NCBI RefSeq assembly: GCF_037153985.1
Contig: NZ_JBBAYI010000005.1
Span: 62,001 to 126,000, forward strand
Reading direction: 5' to 3'
From: Emticicia sp037153985
Lineage (GTDB): Bacteria; Bacteroidota; Bacteroidia; Cytophagales; Spirosomataceae
Length of the DNA stretch: 64,000 nucleotides
A program made the translations under genes and the position numbers. Positions 24,808 to 33,408 of this stretch are shown in pieces. The notes beneath the pieces were generated by a model. The model was given only the letters and a program-made list of their open reading frames with translations, was not told the DNA's origin and searched no databases. Each line of letters begins with the position of its first letter. The first letter of the stretch is position 1.

Positions 24808-25848
24808 ATGCAAGAGTTTTTTACAGATTCCGTACAGAAGTTACGAGAATTTAAGGATTTACTGGCCTCGCCCAAGAAAATTGTTATCACTACTCATCAG
24901 AATCCCGATGCCGACGCACTGGGGTCGTCGCTGGGGTTAGCTGCTTATTTAACCAAGAAAAATCATGCTGTAACGGTTATTACGCCTACCGATTATCCTG
25001 AGTTTTTACAATGGATGTCGGGCGAGGAGCAGGTGATAAATTTTGAAAGCGAGAAACAGGAAACAGCCAAAAGGCTGATTGCCGAAGCTGAGATGATTTT
25101 CTGCCTTGATTTTTCGGCCCTGAACCGTATCAAAGGTATGGAAGAATATATAAGAAACGCCTCTGCCCGAAAAGTACTGGTTGACCACCACCAGCAACCC
25201 GAAAACTTCGCTGATTTTGTGTTCTGGAACGAAAAGGCGGCGGCTACTTGCGAGCTGATTTTTTTGTTGATTGAAATATTGGGAGATAAAGCCCTGATTG
25301 ATGTTCCGGCTGCCGAATGCCTTTATGCAGGGTTGGTGACGGATACGGGTTCGTTCAGGTTCGATAGCACTACCAAAGACGTGCATCGGGTGGCTGGCGA
25401 ACTGATAGCGATAGGGGTGGTAACCAATAGTATCCACCGAAAAATTTTTGATAATAACCCACTGGAAAGAATGCAGTTTCTGGGCTTTGTATTGAGCCAG
25501 AAATTAACATACCTGCCCGAATACCGAATTTCTTACATGGCTATATCGAAAGAAGAACTTGCCAGATTCGGCTCCAAAAATGGGGATACCGAAGGCATTG
25601 TAAACTATGGGCTTTCGATTAAAGGCGTAACCATGACCGCCATGTTTGTAGAACGAGACGACATGGTGCGGATTTCGTTCAGGTCGGTGAAGGATTTTTC
25701 GGTGAGCGATTTCGCCAGAAAACATTTTAACGGAGGTGGGCATAAAAATGCAGCCGGAGGGCGTTCTTATGTGGGGCTGGCTAAAACCGTTGAGGCTTTT
25801 CTGAACCTTCTGCCCGAATATCAGGCCGAATTGCTGAGCGGAGAGTAA
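24808..25848 (+). CDS. nrnA: Bifunctional oligoribonuclease / PAP phosphatase, NrnA-like DHH phosphoesterase
   Basis: 346 residues from the ATG at 24808, supported by the promoter just upstream (a longer frame upstream would overlap it). DHH family motifs: HQNPDADALGSS (Asp34, Asp36), CLDFS, VDHHQ (Asp126-His-His128), LVTDTGSFRF, and the DHHA1 signature FNGGGHKNAAGG near the end. Family members degrade 2-5 nt RNA and dephosphorylate pAp from sulfate assimilation, Mn-dependent, cytosolic. Alternative: a related DHH enzyme such as c-di-AMP phosphodiesterase, but the lack of membrane/GGDEF domains favours NrnA. Confidence 0.9.
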   Translation: MQEFFTDSVQKLREFKDLLASPKKIVITTHQNPDADALGSSLGLAAYLTKKNHAVTVITPTDYPEFLQWMSGEEQVINFESEKQETAKRLIAEAEMIFCLDFSALNRIKGMEEYIRNASARKVLVDHHQQPENFADFVFWNEKAAATCELIFLLIEILGDKALIDVPAAECLYAGLVTDTGSFRFDSTTKDVHRVAGELIAIGVVTNSIHRKIFDNNPLERMQFLGFVLSQKLTYLPEYRISYMAISKEELARFGSKNGDTEGIVNYGLSIKGVTMTAMFVERDDMVRISFRSVKDFSVSDFARKHFNGGGHKNAAGGRSYVGLAKTVEAFLNLLPEYQAELLSGE

Positions 25849-25902
25849 CGGTTTTTATAAAGTATTTTTATTTAGTAACAAATTATAATTTAATACAATT
25901 TC

Positions 25903-26745
25903 ATGACAAAATTTTTGAAATCAACTCTGGGCCTTGTAATCACAGGGGGCTTACTTTTCTCTTGCGGGGAGTTCAAAGTAAAAGAAGAAAACGATGGCTC
26001 AAAATACCAGATACACCAAGCAGGTAGTGGTAAAAAACCAAAGGTAGGAGATTTAGTAACCTTCGACTTGGTAATTAAGGCTCCGAACGATACAGTATTT
26101 ACAAATACCTATAAAAGAGGCGAGCCAATTAAGTTTGCCTTACCAAAAGGCGTATTTAAAGGCTCGTTCGAGAACGCCCTTTTACACTTGACAGAAGGCG
26201 ACAGCGCAACGGTTTTTGTTAGCTCTGACTCATTGTTTCTACGTGAACAACAACCGATGCCTCCGGGGGTAACAAAAGGCTCTGAAATCAGATTCATCGT
26301 AAAAATCAGATCGGTTCAATCGGTTGAAGACTACCAGAAAGAACAAGAAGCCAAGAAAAACAACGAAGTGAAAATTATGGAAGAGTATGCAAAGAAAAAT
26401 TTCCCTAATGCCACTAAAACACAATATGGTATCTATCGTGTCGTTGTGAAAGAAGGAGCCGGTGCAACCATTGCACCCGGAAATTCCGTCAAAGTAGAAT
26501 ATACAGGTAAATTAATGAATGGAAGGGTTTTCGACTCGTCGGTAGGAAAACAACCAATCGAACTTACTGTCGGACAAGGGCAGGTAATTCCGGGTTGGGA
26601 GCAAGCCTTACAGACCATGAAAAAGGGCGAAAAATGTATTTTCTTTATTCCATCTAATTTAGCTTATGGCGAGAGTGGCGCAGGCGGTGTAATTGAGCCG
26701 TTTTCTCCATTAATTTTTGAAATGGAAATTATAGATGTTAAATAA
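25903..26745 (+). CDS. FKBP-type peptidyl-prolyl isomerase lipoprotein (first of a tandem pair)
   Basis: 280 residues. Lipoprotein signal LLFSC (Cys21). An N-terminal diverged FKBP-like region (about 35-135) is followed by a canonical FKBP domain (about 190-280): VKVEYTGKLMNGRVFDSS, LTVGQGQVIPGWEQAL, IFFIPSNLAYGESG, FSPLIFEMEIID. Catalyses Pro cis/trans isomerisation in outer-membrane or periplasmic protein folding. Followed 13 bp later by a second FKBP lipoprotein, so co-transcribed. Bacteroidota encode gliding-associated FKBP lipoproteins (GldI), but nothing here links these to gliding. Confidence 0.92.
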   Translation: MTKFLKSTLGLVITGGLLFSCGEFKVKEENDGSKYQIHQAGSGKKPKVGDLVTFDLVIKAPNDTVFTNTYKRGEPIKFALPKGVFKGSFENALLHLTEGDSATVFVSSDSLFLREQQPMPPGVTKGSEIRFIVKIRSVQSVEDYQKEQEAKKNNEVKIMEEYAKKNFPNATKTQYGIYRVVVKEGAGATIAPGNSVKVEYTGKLMNGRVFDSSVGKQPIELTVGQGQVIPGWEQALQTMKKGEKCIFFIPSNLAYGESGAGGVIEPFSPLIFEMEIIDVK

Positions 26746-26758
26746 TAATTATTAAGTA

Positions 26759-27646
26759 ATGAAAAAGGTTATACTTGTATTAGTTGTATGTTGCGCTGTG
26801 TTATTAGGTGCCTGTGGTGGTTTTCTGGAAAATGATGCTGAACAAACCATTAAGCAGAACGACCAAGAAATGGTAAATTATATTGCCGCGAAGGGTCTTC
26901 AGATGACAAAGGCAAATAATGGAATGTATTACAAAATCACAAAAACCAATCCTTCTGGCGATAGCGTAGGTATTGGCGATGAAGTAAAAATACATTATAC
27001 GATTTCATTATTGGATGGAACCAAAATAGACAGTACAGAACGCTTGAAAAACGCGCCATTTACAGGTATTTATGGAGGAACTATCGGACTACAAGGCGTA
27101 CTTGATGCCATTTTTCTGTTGAGAGAAGGCGAAAGAGGTTTCTTCCTGCTTCCTTCTTATCTGGCTTATGGTAGCCAAACACAAGGTAAAATTCCGGGTA
27201 AATCGGTTATTGCCCTTGATTTGGAAATAGTGAAGTACCGCTCTGAAGAAGAGCAAATGGCAGAATATATTGCTACGGGTACAAACACAACGTTTGTTTC
27301 GACCGAGAAAACAGCCTCTGGGGTAAACGTACTCAAAATGATTGAAAAAACAGGTGATTTGCTTAAATCTGGCCAAACAGCCACGGTGAAATATACGGGG
27401 TATCTGGCAAGCAATATCAAACAGTTCGATACAGGTCAGATTGATGTATATCTGGGAGGTGGCACGGTAGTAAAAGGCTTTGAAGAAGGCTTGTTACGCC
27501 TAAGAGTAGGCGAAAAAGCTGTGTTGGTGTTCCCGTCGTCGCTCGGATACGCCGCCAAAGGTTCACAAAACCAACAAACCGGCGCGTATATTATACCGCC
27601 CTATTCGCCGCTGATTTTCGTTGTAGAAGTTAAAAGTGCTATATAA
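26759..27646 (+). CDS. FKBP-type peptidyl-prolyl isomerase lipoprotein (second of the pair)
   Basis: 295 residues, lipoprotein signal LLGAC (Cys19). Two FKBP-like domains: about 75-165 (VKIHYTISLLDGTKIDST...GERGFFLLPSYLAYGS) and about 205-295 (ATVKYTGYL...VYLGGGTVVKGFEEGLLRL...VFPSSLGYAAKG...YSPLIFVVEV). Unlike its neighbour both copies keep most of the FKBP pattern, though the first lacks the usual F-D-S in its hairpin. Probably an anchored folding factor. A terminator closes the two-gene operon. Confidence 0.9.
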   Translation: MKKVILVLVVCCAVLLGACGGFLENDAEQTIKQNDQEMVNYIAAKGLQMTKANNGMYYKITKTNPSGDSVGIGDEVKIHYTISLLDGTKIDSTERLKNAPFTGIYGGTIGLQGVLDAIFLLREGERGFFLLPSYLAYGSQTQGKIPGKSVIALDLEIVKYRSEEEQMAEYIATGTNTTFVSTEKTASGVNVLKMIEKTGDLLKSGQTATVKYTGYLASNIKQFDTGQIDVYLGGGTVVKGFEEGLLRLRVGEKAVLVFPSSLGYAAKGSQNQQTGAYIIPPYSPLIFVVEVKSAI

Positions 27647-27672
27647 TAGCTACTCTTGATAAGTTTTTTTGT

Positions 27673-27700
27673 AAAGCCTCTGAATTTTTTCAGGGGCTTT
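27673..27700 (+). terminator. Terminator after FKBP operon
   Basis: 11-bp stem AAAGCCTCTGA (27673-27683) with 27690-27700 (one G-U), 6-nt loop; the trailing T-run is weak (TTT then ATAGTTT). Confidence 0.7.
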
Positions 27701-27731
27701 ATAGTTTAATGGGAAAATACGTTGATGCCTT

Positions 27732-28286
27732 ATGCCAAAAATTACTAAAGAGCTTGAAAAAGCTATTCAGGGGTTGCCTGCCAAAGAAAAAGATAAAATG
27801 TTGCTCCGTTTAATCGGTAAGAACGATTTACTGGTGCAGCAATTACAGTATCAGCTACTGGAAGACGAATCTTTTCTGGAAGAAAGACGGGCAGCCGTGA
27901 AAAAAAGTATTTTGTCGGTATCGAAAATGTATCATGATACACCCGGCTGGATGATGCAGGATATGCGCAACCTGAATGCTCAGATTACCACCCACGTAAA
28001 AGTAACCAAAGATAAATACGGCGAAGTGGAATTAACACTTTACTTACTTAATACTTTCTTTGAAAACCAGTTTAAATTGCTTGAAAAATATAATAGCAAG
28101 TCGGATACGCTGGCTTTGTATGTTGCCAAACGTACCGAGTTTGTGCTGAAAAAACTGCCGAAGCTCCACGAAGACTATTACATAGAATTTGAACGGGAGG
28201 TAAACAAACTACTCGAAAGGGTGCATTCTTATGCGCCTGCTTACTATGCCCGTGAAATGAAACTCCCCAAAAGCTGGGAGTATTGA
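27732..28286 (+). CDS. Hypothetical helical protein
   Basis: 184 residues, no signal or membrane segment, not recognised. Almost entirely predicted helix, rich in Leu/Lys/Glu, with KELEKAIQGLPAKEKDKMLLRLIGKNDLLVQQL at the start and EREVNKLLERVHSY near the end. Codon use and AT content match its neighbours, so it is likely a native cytosolic protein. It stands between two terminator/promoter regions and probably forms its own unit. Confidence 0.75.
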   Translation: MPKITKELEKAIQGLPAKEKDKMLLRLIGKNDLLVQQLQYQLLEDESFLEERRAAVKKSILSVSKMYHDTPGWMMQDMRNLNAQITTHVKVTKDKYGEVELTLYLLNTFFENQFKLLEKYNSKSDTLALYVAKRTEFVLKKLPKLHEDYYIEFEREVNKLLERVHSYAPAYYAREMKLPKSWEY

Positions 28287-28388
28287 AAGGGTTCTTATCA
28301 TACCGATTACTTTTGTATTCTGAAACAATTGTTTGAAAATCGTAAGTTATGCTTTGATTTTTGTTTAGTAAGCCCTGTCTGGAGAAAG

Positions 28389-28396
28389 TAATTTTG
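28389..28396 (+). promoter_or_regulatory. Candidate -7 box
   Basis: TAATTTTG fits TAnnTTTG, 29 nt upstream of the ATG at 28426; no -33 box at proper spacing. Confidence 0.4.
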
Positions 28397-28425
28397 CAGC
28401 AGAAACTTACTACACAATAAAACAG

Positions 28426-29211
28426 ATGGTTTTTTTCCGCTCAGGAAATCTTAAGGTCTTCCTGCTATTTATTTCGACATTCCATTTTTCGGGTCAGGTT
28501 TTTTCCAAAAACTCAGACAGTACTCAGAGCATCGGTCGTTTTAGCGGTGCTGTGAGTGTTACTAACAACGGTATTTCATTGTTACCCTCTTTCTCGTTGG
28601 GTAAGCCAGCCGCTATTTTCGATCTGGTACTGGCCCAAAAGAAACTTAGTTTTGAGCCACAATTGCGTTTTTCTATGGAAGGCAAACCCTGGACATTCCT
28701 TTTCTGGTGGCGTTATCAGGCCGTACAAATGCGTAGGTTCCTGTTAAATGTTGGGGTGCATCCTGCCATTGCTTTTAAGGAGAAAATGGTAATTGTAGAT
28801 AACAATAGCAGACCTATAGTACAGGCGCAAAGATTTGTGGCTGTTGAGGTATTGCCCACTTATATACTTACCAAAAAAATCAGTATTGGTTTTTATTACC
28901 TGTATTCACGTGGGCTTGAAGCCGATGCCACACGTAATACTCATTTTCTGGCTGTAAGAACTAGTTTAGCTAATATTAAATTACCTAAGCAGTTATTTTT
29001 AAAATTTATGCCTCAGGTTTATTATTTAAAAATGGACCAGAAAGATGGTTTGTATGTTAACTCAAACCTTACGTTAGGCAGGCAGAATTTCCCGCTTTCG
29101 GTTGCATCAATTGTCAGTAAGAGTATCCGAACCCATATTAATACAGGCAAAGCTTTTGTCTGGAATATTAGCCTGAATTATTCTTTTGGAAGAAACTATA
29201 TCGGAAAATGA
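28426..29211 (+). CDS. Exported beta-barrel-like protein, function unknown
   Basis: 261 residues. N-terminal hydrophobic segment (VFLLFISTFHFSGQVFS) consistent with a signal peptide. The rest alternates short beta strands with many aromatic residues (FEPQLRFSMEGKPWTFLFWWRYQ, SIGFYYLYSRGLE, LKFMPQVYYLKMD) and ends FVWNISLNYSFGR, a pattern typical of small outer-membrane barrels. No named family recognised. The AraC regulator gene follows 52 bp later on the same strand. Confidence 0.7.
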   Translation: MVFFRSGNLKVFLLFISTFHFSGQVFSKNSDSTQSIGRFSGAVSVTNNGISLLPSFSLGKPAAIFDLVLAQKKLSFEPQLRFSMEGKPWTFLFWWRYQAVQMRRFLLNVGVHPAIAFKEKMVIVDNNSRPIVQAQRFVAVEVLPTYILTKKISIGFYYLYSRGLEADATRNTHFLAVRTSLANIKLPKQLFLKFMPQVYYLKMDQKDGLYVNSNLTLGRQNFPLSVASIVSKSIRTHINTGKAFVWNISLNYSFGRNYIGK

Positions 29212-29263
29212 GCAGATATGCCTATTTTAGTAGAAGCCTGTTCCTATAAAATGTTTTATTACT

Positions 29264-30163
29264 ATGGAAAAGATTGAAACCATTGAAGAGCTTTATCAAA
29301 GAAAATTCGACTGGATGCCCGAAAACATCCGTAATGAAATGGGGCATTTTAATGTGTTCAGGCTTGAACCCTTCGTGGGTGATAAAGCCAAACCTGTTCC
29401 GTACAAACGACGGGATTACTTCAAAATAATGCTTGTAGTGGGCAAGAGCAGAGTATATTATGCCGATAAAGTGATTGAAGTGCAGAAACAGGCATTGAGT
29501 TTTTCTAATCCTCAGATACCTTACAAATGGGAGCATACCGAACAGATACGTAGCGGCGCGTTTTGTATCTTTAACCAGCATTTCTTTCACCAGTTTGGTA
29601 GGCTGAATCAGTATGAGGTTTTTCAGCCCAGTGGTACGCATATATTTGAGCTTTCGGATGAGCAGGTAGAGAAAGTTAATGAAATTTTCGATAGAATGTT
29701 TCAGGAAATCAACTCGGACTATATTCATAAATATGACGTGCTTCGAAATATTGTGTTTGAATTACTGCATTTCGCCATGAAAATGCAGTTATCATCAAAG
29801 TTTGACAAGCAGCCCATCAATGCCTCTCAACGTATTTCTACGCTGTTTCTTGAATTACTCGAACGCCAGTTTCCTATTGATGATACCCACCCCCATGTAC
29901 AGTTACGAGCAGCTTCTGAATTTGCGGAGCAACTTAATATTCATGTGAATCATCTGAACAGGGCAGTAAAAGAAGTAACTCAGAAAACAACTTCGCAGAT
30001 TATTGCTGAGCGGATATTACAGGAAGCAAAAATTCTGCTAAAATATAGCCAATGGAATGTAGCCGAAATTGCCTATGCCTTGGGTTTTTCGGAAGTGACA
30101 CATTTTAATAATTTCTTTAAAAAATATGTACAGCAAAGTCCGGTTAAATTCAGAAATGCCTGA
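29264..30163 (+). CDS. AraC family transcriptional regulator
   Basis: 299 residues. N-terminal cupin-like effector region (about 20-160) and a C-terminal double helix-turn-helix (about 205-299): LRAASEFAEQLNIHVNHLNRAVKEVTQKTTSQIIAERILQEAKILLKYSQWNVAEIAYALGFSEVTHFNNFFKKYVQQSPVKFR, the classic AraC signature with GF-----F---FKK----P--FR. The next gene is an aldo/keto reductase 213 bp downstream, a frequent target pairing in Bacteroidota (inference). Confidence 0.93.
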   Translation: MEKIETIEELYQRKFDWMPENIRNEMGHFNVFRLEPFVGDKAKPVPYKRRDYFKIMLVVGKSRVYYADKVIEVQKQALSFSNPQIPYKWEHTEQIRSGAFCIFNQHFFHQFGRLNQYEVFQPSGTHIFELSDEQVEKVNEIFDRMFQEINSDYIHKYDVLRNIVFELLHFAMKMQLSSKFDKQPINASQRISTLFLELLERQFPIDDTHPHVQLRAASEFAEQLNIHVNHLNRAVKEVTQKTTSQIIAERILQEAKILLKYSQWNVAEIAYALGFSEVTHFNNFFKKYVQQSPVKFRNA

Positions 30164-30376
30164 TTTACATTCATTTATTTTAAGTAGGAAGAACTATTTA
30201 CTTAACAATATTTTACCATAAGGTATGCCGGAGTTATGCACGTAGAAATAAGAAGTTGAATATTGCAAACGGTGTAACTCGGTAGATTGTTATGCGCTAC
30301 GTTGCTTTGTGTTTAAAAAAATACTAGCAAATAATTTTTTATTTTAACTTATTTTCAATTAAAAAATATAGCAAAA

Positions 30377-31384
30377 ATGCAAAAGCGCAAACTTGGAAAC
30401 AGCGGCCTTGAGGTGTCGGCACTTGGGTTAGGGTGTATGGGCATGAGTTTTGGTTATGGCTCAGTAGGAGATAAGAAAGAAATGATTCGGGTGATACGTG
30501 CTGCCGTAGAACAGGGCGTAACCTTTTTTGACACCGCAGAAGTATACGGACCTTTTATTAATGAAGAATTGGTAGGCGAAGCCCTTACGCCCTTTAAAAG
30601 AGATGCGGGTGTGCGGCTGGTTATTGCAACCAAATTCGGATTTAAGCCTACCGTAGCCGGAGAAACAAGGTGGGGTGGGCTTGATAGCAGGCCACAGCAT
30701 ATTAAAGCAGTGGCTGAAGCCTCACTCAAAAGGCTAAATATAGAGTCGATAGATTTATTATATCAGCATAGAGTTGACCCCGAAGTGCCTATTGAGGAGG
30801 TAGCCGGTGCAGTAAAAGACCTGATTCAGGAAGGAAAAGTGAAGCATTTTGGTTTGTCAGAAGCTGGTGCAGAAACCATTCGTAAGGCTCATGCTGTGCA
30901 GCCTGTTACGGCCCTGCAAAGTGAGTATTCGTTATGGACCCGAGAACCCGAAAAGGTTATTATACCCACCCTTGAAGAATTAGGAATTGGGCTTGTGCCG
31001 TTTAGTCCACTTGGAAAAGGCTTCCTGACTGGGCAGATGAACGAAAACACCACCTTTGAAGGGAACGATTTCAGAAAGATACTCCCTCGGTTTACACCAG
31101 AAGCTCTTAAAGCCAATCAGGCTTTGATTAATTTATTGAATAAAATTGCCAGCGCAAGAGAGGCTACTCCGGCGCAGATTGCGTTGGCTTGGTTGCTGGC
31201 GCAAAAAAGCTGGATTGTGCCCATTCCGGGTACCACAAAACTGAGCCGTCTGGCAGAAAACAATGGGGCTGTAAATATCGGGCTTACCAAAGAAGAACTT
31301 TACGAAATTGACACCGCTCTTGCACAAATTGAAGTGGTGGGGGCCAGATATCCTGAACATATAGCCCGTATGACAGGCCGTTAA
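30377..31384 (+). CDS. Aldo/keto reductase
   Basis: 335 residues. NADPH-dependent carbonyl reductase of the AKR superfamily (YhdN/AKR11-like group). Catalytic tetrad visible: Asp52 and Tyr57 in FFDTAEVYG, Lys86 in VIATKFGF, His131 in LLYQHRVDP. The C-terminal cofactor region includes WIVPIPGTTKLSRLAENNGA. Cytosolic; physiological substrate unknown. Probably controlled by the AraC-type protein encoded just upstream. Terminated by a very strong hairpin shared with rocD. Confidence 0.95.
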   Translation: MQKRKLGNSGLEVSALGLGCMGMSFGYGSVGDKKEMIRVIRAAVEQGVTFFDTAEVYGPFINEELVGEALTPFKRDAGVRLVIATKFGFKPTVAGETRWGGLDSRPQHIKAVAEASLKRLNIESIDLLYQHRVDPEVPIEEVAGAVKDLIQEGKVKHFGLSEAGAETIRKAHAVQPVTALQSEYSLWTREPEKVIIPTLEELGIGLVPFSPLGKGFLTGQMNENTTFEGNDFRKILPRFTPEALKANQALINLLNKIASAREATPAQIALAWLLAQKSWIVPIPGTTKLSRLAENNGAVNIGLTKEELYEIDTALAQIEVVGARYPEHIARMTGR

Positions 31385-31386
31385 TA

Positions 31387-31431
31387 AAGCCAAAAGCCTT
31401 TGCTTTATTGATGAGCAAAGGCTTTTGGCTT
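31387..31431. terminator. Bidirectional terminator, 18-bp perfect stem
   Basis: 31387-31404 and 31414-31431 are exact complements with a 9-nt loop; the arms contain AAAAG/CTTTT. It sits between the convergent aldo/keto reductase and rocD genes. Confidence 0.88.
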
Positions 31432-31450
31432 ATATGAAATGTAATATTGT

Positions 31451-32689
31451 TTAACTGAAACTTTGGATAGTATCTGTAATGATGTCGATACAATCCCATA
31501 ATTGGGTTTCGGTAATAACCAAAGGCGGGGCTAGACGAATTTTGTTGCCATGTGTTGGCTTGGCTAATAAGCCGTTTTCTTTCATTTGCTGGCAGATGTC
31601 CCACGCAAGGTCTGAATCTTCGTCGGTATTAATAATAAGAGCATTTAACAAGCCTTTGCCACGTACTTGTGTTACGATGGAAGTGTTATCGACGAGCTTC
31701 TGCATTTCCCGACGGAAAATGTAGCCTAGTTGTTCGGCATTCTGAGCCAGATTTTCATCTTTCACTACCTTTAGGGCTTCCATTGCTACGGCGCAGGCCA
31801 ATGGGTTACCGCCGTAAGTAGAACCATGTTCGCCGGGTTTAAGGGTGAGCATGATTTCGTTGTCGGCTAATACGGCCGATACGGGCAGCACACCGCCCGA
31901 AAGGGCTTTGCCCAGAATAATCATATCGGGCCGGATACCGTAGTGGTCGGTTGCCAGCATTTTACCGGTGCGGGCAATACCCGTCTGGATTTCGTCGGCA
32001 ATAAAAAGCACATTACTGGCTTTGCATAGCCTGTAAGCCTCTGGCAGGTAATTATCGTCAGGTACAACTACGCCTGCTTCGCCCTGAATAGGCTCTACAA
32101 TAAAACCAGCCACGTAGGGGTCGTTAATGAGTGCTTCTTCGAGTGCTTCAATGTTGTTATAAGGTACTACTTCAATGCCTGTCATGTAAGGGCCAAAGTC
32201 TTGGCGGGCCGTTGGGTCGGTAGAGGCAGAAATAACCGAGAGCGTGCGGCCATGAAAATTGCCTCCGGCAAAAATAATTTTGGCTTTGTTTTCAGGAATC
32301 CCCTTTACCTGATACCCCCATTTGCGGCACAGTTTCATGGCTGTTTCTACGGCTTCTACGCCTGTATTCATGGGTAGAACTCTGTCATAACCAAAATATT
32401 GGGTAATGTATTCTTCAAAATACCCAAGCATTGAATTGTAGAATGCGCGCGAAGTAAGTGTTAGTTTCTGAGACTGCTCAATTAAAGCATTAATAATGCG
32501 TGGGTGGCAATGCCCCTGATTAACGGCAGAATAGGCCGAAAGGAAATCATAATAACGTTTGCCCTCTACATCCCAAACATATACACCTTTGCCACGGTCA
32601 AGAACAACCGATAGTGGATGATAATTGTGGGCTCCATAGCGTTCTTCTAATTCCATTAGTTGTTCGCTCAAGTGAGTAGCTACTAGCAT
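31451..32689 (-). CDS. rocD: Ornithine--oxo-acid aminotransferase
   Basis: 412 residues. Class III PLP transaminase that converts ornithine and 2-oxoglutarate to glutamate semialdehyde and glutamate, linking arginine/ornithine and proline metabolism. Seen: YGAHNYHPLSVVLDRGKGVYVWDVEGKRYYDFLSAYSAVNQGHCHPRI typical of OAT, NTGVEAVETAMK, ADEIQTGIARTG (Asp232 region), PLP Lys261 in LGKALSGG, and HGSTYGGNPLACAVA. Divergent from an Lrp/AsnC regulator with repeated sites between them, so the regulator probably controls it. Confidence 0.95.
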   Translation of the reverse strand: MLVATHLSEQLMELEERYGAHNYHPLSVVLDRGKGVYVWDVEGKRYYDFLSAYSAVNQGHCHPRIINALIEQSQKLTLTSRAFYNSMLGYFEEYITQYFGYDRVLPMNTGVEAVETAMKLCRKWGYQVKGIPENKAKIIFAGGNFHGRTLSVISASTDPTARQDFGPYMTGIEVVPYNNIEALEEALINDPYVAGFIVEPIQGEAGVVVPDDNYLPEAYRLCKASNVLFIADEIQTGIARTGKMLATDHYGIRPDMIILGKALSGGVLPVSAVLADNEIMLTLKPGEHGSTYGGNPLACAVAMEALKVVKDENLAQNAEQLGYIFRREMQKLVDNTSIVTQVRGKGLLNALIINTDEDSDLAWDICQQMKENGLLAKPTHGNKIRLAPPLVITETQLWDCIDIITDTIQSFS

Positions 32690-32738
32690 AATTTTCTTTG
32701 GTTTTATTTTATTCCGATGTTACAAAAGTGTTAAAATG

Positions 32739-32836
32739 ACTTATGAATGTCAATAAATAAGTTATATTTACTTTATTATTGTTGCTTTAAGCGAATATTA
32801 TTTTGAAATAAGTTATTTAAATATATTTTGACTTAT
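32739..32836. promoter_or_regulatory. Repeated ATAAGT/ACTTAT sites in the rocD-lrp divergent region
   Basis: AATAAGTTAT occurs at 32756-32765 and again at 32807-32816 (51 bp apart, near five helical turns). ACTTAT occurs in inverted orientation at 32739-32744 (12 bp from the first ATAAGT) and at 32831-32836, overlapping the regulator's start codon. Even phasing and inverted copies suggest operator sites of the Lrp/AsnC protein. Confidence 0.5.
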
Positions 32837-33302
32837 GCCAAGTAGCGAATTTTTAGATGAATTTGACAGGCAAATTCTGATTCAGCTTGAAAAAGATGGC
32901 CGGAAACCGTATTCAGAAATAGCCAAAACACTTAATATTTCTAATACGATGGTGCACCAACGTGTGGCGCGTATGAAAAAGGCGGGGATTCTGAAAGGAG
33001 CCGGAATTATTCTTGACGAACGTAAGTTAGGTTATGAATGGAGTGCCTTTACCGGAATTATTCTGAAAGAAGACTCAGACTCGAAACTGATTATTGAAGA
33101 ACTCAGGAAAATTCCTGAGGTAACGGAGTGCTACTACATTACGGGTGAATATACGCTTTATGCCCGAATTGTGGCTAAATCGAGCGAACACATGCGCAAG
33201 GTTCTGTATGATAAAATCGATAACATTGACGGGGTATTGAAAACCGAATCGATGATTGATTTTGGTGCGGCTTTCAAGCGGAATGTAAGTGTAGAACTCT
33301 GA
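32835..33302 (+). CDS. Lrp/AsnC family transcriptional regulator
   Basis: 155 residues. N-terminal winged helix-turn-helix (about 8-52: LDEFDRQILIQLEKDGRKPYSEIAKTLNISNTMVHQRVARMKKAGILKGAG) and a C-terminal RAM/AsnC ligand-binding domain (about 70-150) with IPEVTECYYITGEYTLYARIVA. Family members are octameric regulators that sense amino acids and often control a divergent amino-acid gene; here that is rocD, suggesting ornithine/arginine or another amino acid as signal (inference). Confidence 0.92.
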   Translation: MPSSEFLDEFDRQILIQLEKDGRKPYSEIAKTLNISNTMVHQRVARMKKAGILKGAGIILDERKLGYEWSAFTGIILKEDSDSKLIIEELRKIPEVTECYYITGEYTLYARIVAKSSEHMRKVLYDKIDNIDGVLKTESMIDFGAAFKRNVSVEL

Positions 33303-33360
33303 ACAGGCTAGTAGGTGGTTTTTGCCAAATAAAATTTGCTTACTCTAGTTGTTTTGTGGG

Positions 33361-33391
33361 TTGTACAATAAAAAAACAATCATTAATTTTG
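33361..33391 (+). promoter_or_regulatory. Promoter of the cysteine desulfurase gene
   Basis: TTG (33361-33363), 20-nt spacer, TAATTTTG (33384-33391), matching the Bacteroidota consensus; ATG at 33409 leaves a short 5' UTR. Confidence 0.65.
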
Positions 33392-33408
33392 CAAAAACCA
33401 AATAAAAA

